A stretch of 7,052 nt of DNA from Pseudomonadota bacterium (GTDB taxonomy: Bacteria > Myxococcota > Myxococcia > Myxococcales > Anaeromyxobacteraceae), in NCBI GenBank assembly GCA_023419875.1, contig JAEZXM010000563.1, forward strand, positions 1-7,052, in the 5' to 3' direction. A model generated the notes under the pieces. The model saw nothing but the letters and a program-made list of their open reading frames with translations, was not told the DNA's origin and made no database searches. Shown piece by piece: positions 6,265 through 7,052 of the stretch. How positions within the stretch are numbered: the first letter of the stretch is position 1; the number at the start of each line of letters is the position of its first letter. Position numbers and translations under genes: made by a program.

Positions 6265-7052
6265 GAAGGACGCCACCCAGACCGTGCGCTGGCCGGCCTT
6301 CACCACGATCTGGGCCTCCCGCGCGCCGAGCTGGGGATGGACGGCGCGGACGCGGTGACGACCGGCGCCGAGCTGCGCCTCGCGCGGAGACTCCCCGAGC
6401 GCGTACCCGTCCACGAAAAGCTCCGCCCACGGCGACGCCTCGAGCGCGAGGAGCCCGTCCCCGGATTCGGGCCCCGGAAGCGGGAGCGAGTTGAGCTCGG
6501 GGCGAACGGCGGAGGGGGGCGGCGGCGGCGGCGGCGCTGCGGTCCGGTCCGGCTTCACTGCGGGGCGGGTCGTGGTCCGCGTCGCGGGAGGTGGCGGAGC
6601 GGGCGGCGGAGCGGGCGGCGGGCGCGGCGCGTCGCTGGACGAGACCGCTGCGTCTCGCTTGACCGGTGCCTGGGCGTCCTTGGCGGGCACGATCGGGACG
6701 ATGATCGCAGGCGCCAGCGGTGGTGGGTCCGCAGGCCGCGAGGTCGGGGTGGACGGGTCCTCGCCGAGCACCTCCCGTCCCAGGAGGACCGCCAGTGCCA
6801 CGGCAGCGAGGCCCGAGGCGGCCCAGGCGAGCCGGCGGATCCCGCGCGCGCGCGCCGGCATCGGCGCCGTCTGGACGCGAGGGATCGTCGCCACCTCGGC
6901 CGAGACGAGCGGCACGGTCTGCGCGAGTGGGGGGCGGGCCGGAGGGATCGCATCCTCCTCGATCGGGCAGGCGAGGAGCGCCGCTCGGAACGCCTCGGCG
7001 GAGGCGGGCCGCTCGTCGCGGCCCTTCGCCAGGGAGGAGAGCACGAGGGCCT
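6259..7052 (-). CDS. Ser/Thr protein kinase, C-terminal part with membrane segment and PEGA-like domain
   Basis: Partial gene: its start and nearly all of the kinase domain lie beyond the right edge of the window. Counting from the GTG codon at 7044 (internal, not the start), residues 1-25 (VLSSLAKGRDERPASAEAFRAALLA) match the last helix of a Hanks-type kinase, where LAKxPxxRPxSAxE is typical. Then come a Pro-rich cytoplasmic linker (31-68), basic RARGIRR, one membrane helix (about 72-89, WAASGLAAVALAVLLG), and an outer tail rich in Pro and Ala (100-190) with runs such as PPPPPPP at 171-177. Residues 198-261 look like a PEGA domain: ASPWAELFVDGYALGESPREAQLGAGRHRVR, then a final strand pair. 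This build, a kinase with a PEGA-like exported end, is common in myxobacteria, where it is thought to sense the envelope. The gene runs toward the sigma gene. The ligand and phosphorylation targets are unknown. Confidence 0.85.
   Translation of the reverse strand, partial: ALVLSSLAKGRDERPASAEAFRAALLACPIEEDAIPPARPPLAQTVPLVSAEVATIPRVQTAPMPARARGIRRLAWAASGLAAVALAVLLGREVLGEDPSTPTSRPADPPPLAPAIIVPIVPAKDAQAPVKRDAAVSSSDAPRPPPAPPPAPPPPATRTTTRPAVKPDRTAAPPPPPPPSAVRPELNSLPLPGPESGDGLLALEASPWAELFVDGYALGESPREAQLGAGRHRVRAVHPQLGAREAQIVVKAGQRTVWVASFE
6520..6534 (-). repeat. CGG triplet run encoding polyproline
   Basis: Five perfect CGG copies on the plus strand read as consecutive CCG Pro codons on the minus strand, within the seven-Pro run of the kinase tail. 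Such runs can change length by slippage without breaking the frame. Confidence 0.7.
6593..6628 (-). repeat. 12-bp tandem repeat in the kinase tail
   Basis: GGCGGAGCGGGC occurs twice in perfect tandem (6593-6604 and 6605-6616), followed by a degenerate copy (6617-6628). On the minus strand it encodes a PPAPPPAP pattern. The unit is a multiple of three, so copy changes keep the frame and would only lengthen or shorten the exported spacer. Confidence 0.75.

Noticed and set aside
1..7052. Mobile element, defence system or CRISPR
   Set aside because: No transposase, integrase, nuclease, repeat-spacer array or terminal repeats; codon use is uniform except in the AraC linker.

Overview
The window is very GC-rich, and almost every codon in its real genes ends in G or C. 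This codon use, together with a Ser/Thr protein kinase carrying a proline-rich exported tail and a PEGA-like domain, a divergent ECF-type sigma factor and a DUF3617 protein, suggests a myxobacterium (Myxococcota), most like Anaeromyxobacter. That placement is inferred from style and gene content, not from a database search. The window looks chromosomal: I see no insertion sequence, integrase, phage gene, CRISPR array, tRNA or rRNA.

Layout, left to right. (1) 1-2328 (+): phosphoenolpyruvate carboxylase without its first ~120-140 residues, which lie upstream of the window. (2) 2401-3996 (+): a secreted or lipoprotein-type clan GH-A glycoside hydrolase, preceded by a short gap with a good ribosome binding site and a possible promoter. 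(3) 4005-4961 (+), 8 nt after the hydrolase stop: an AraC-type regulator fused to a GyrI-like ligand-binding domain. (4) 5022-5447 (-): a small periplasmic DUF3617 protein, convergent with the regulator. (5) A 214-nt divergent control region, 5448-5661. (6) 5662-6240 (+): an ECF-like sigma factor. (7) 6259-7052 (-): the C-terminal part of a Ser/Thr protein kinase, convergent with the sigma gene and separated from it by 18 nt.

How the genes work together. The carboxylase is anaplerotic housekeeping, making oxaloacetate from PEP, and looks unlinked to the rest. The hydrolase and the AraC/GyrI regulator are probably co-transcribed, so the regulator may sense something related to the hydrolase substrate or its uptake; this is inference. 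The sigma factor and kinase are both regulatory but converge, so they are not an operon.

Main points for a second look: two of the four residues that bind the feedback inhibitor aspartate appear replaced in the carboxylase; a strong internal ribosome binding site and in-frame ATG sit exactly where the GyrI-like domain of the AraC protein begins, after a linker with markedly relaxed codon use; and coding-like sequence continues in frame past the amber stop of the DUF3617 gene. I did not find a convincing wholly new multi-gene system.
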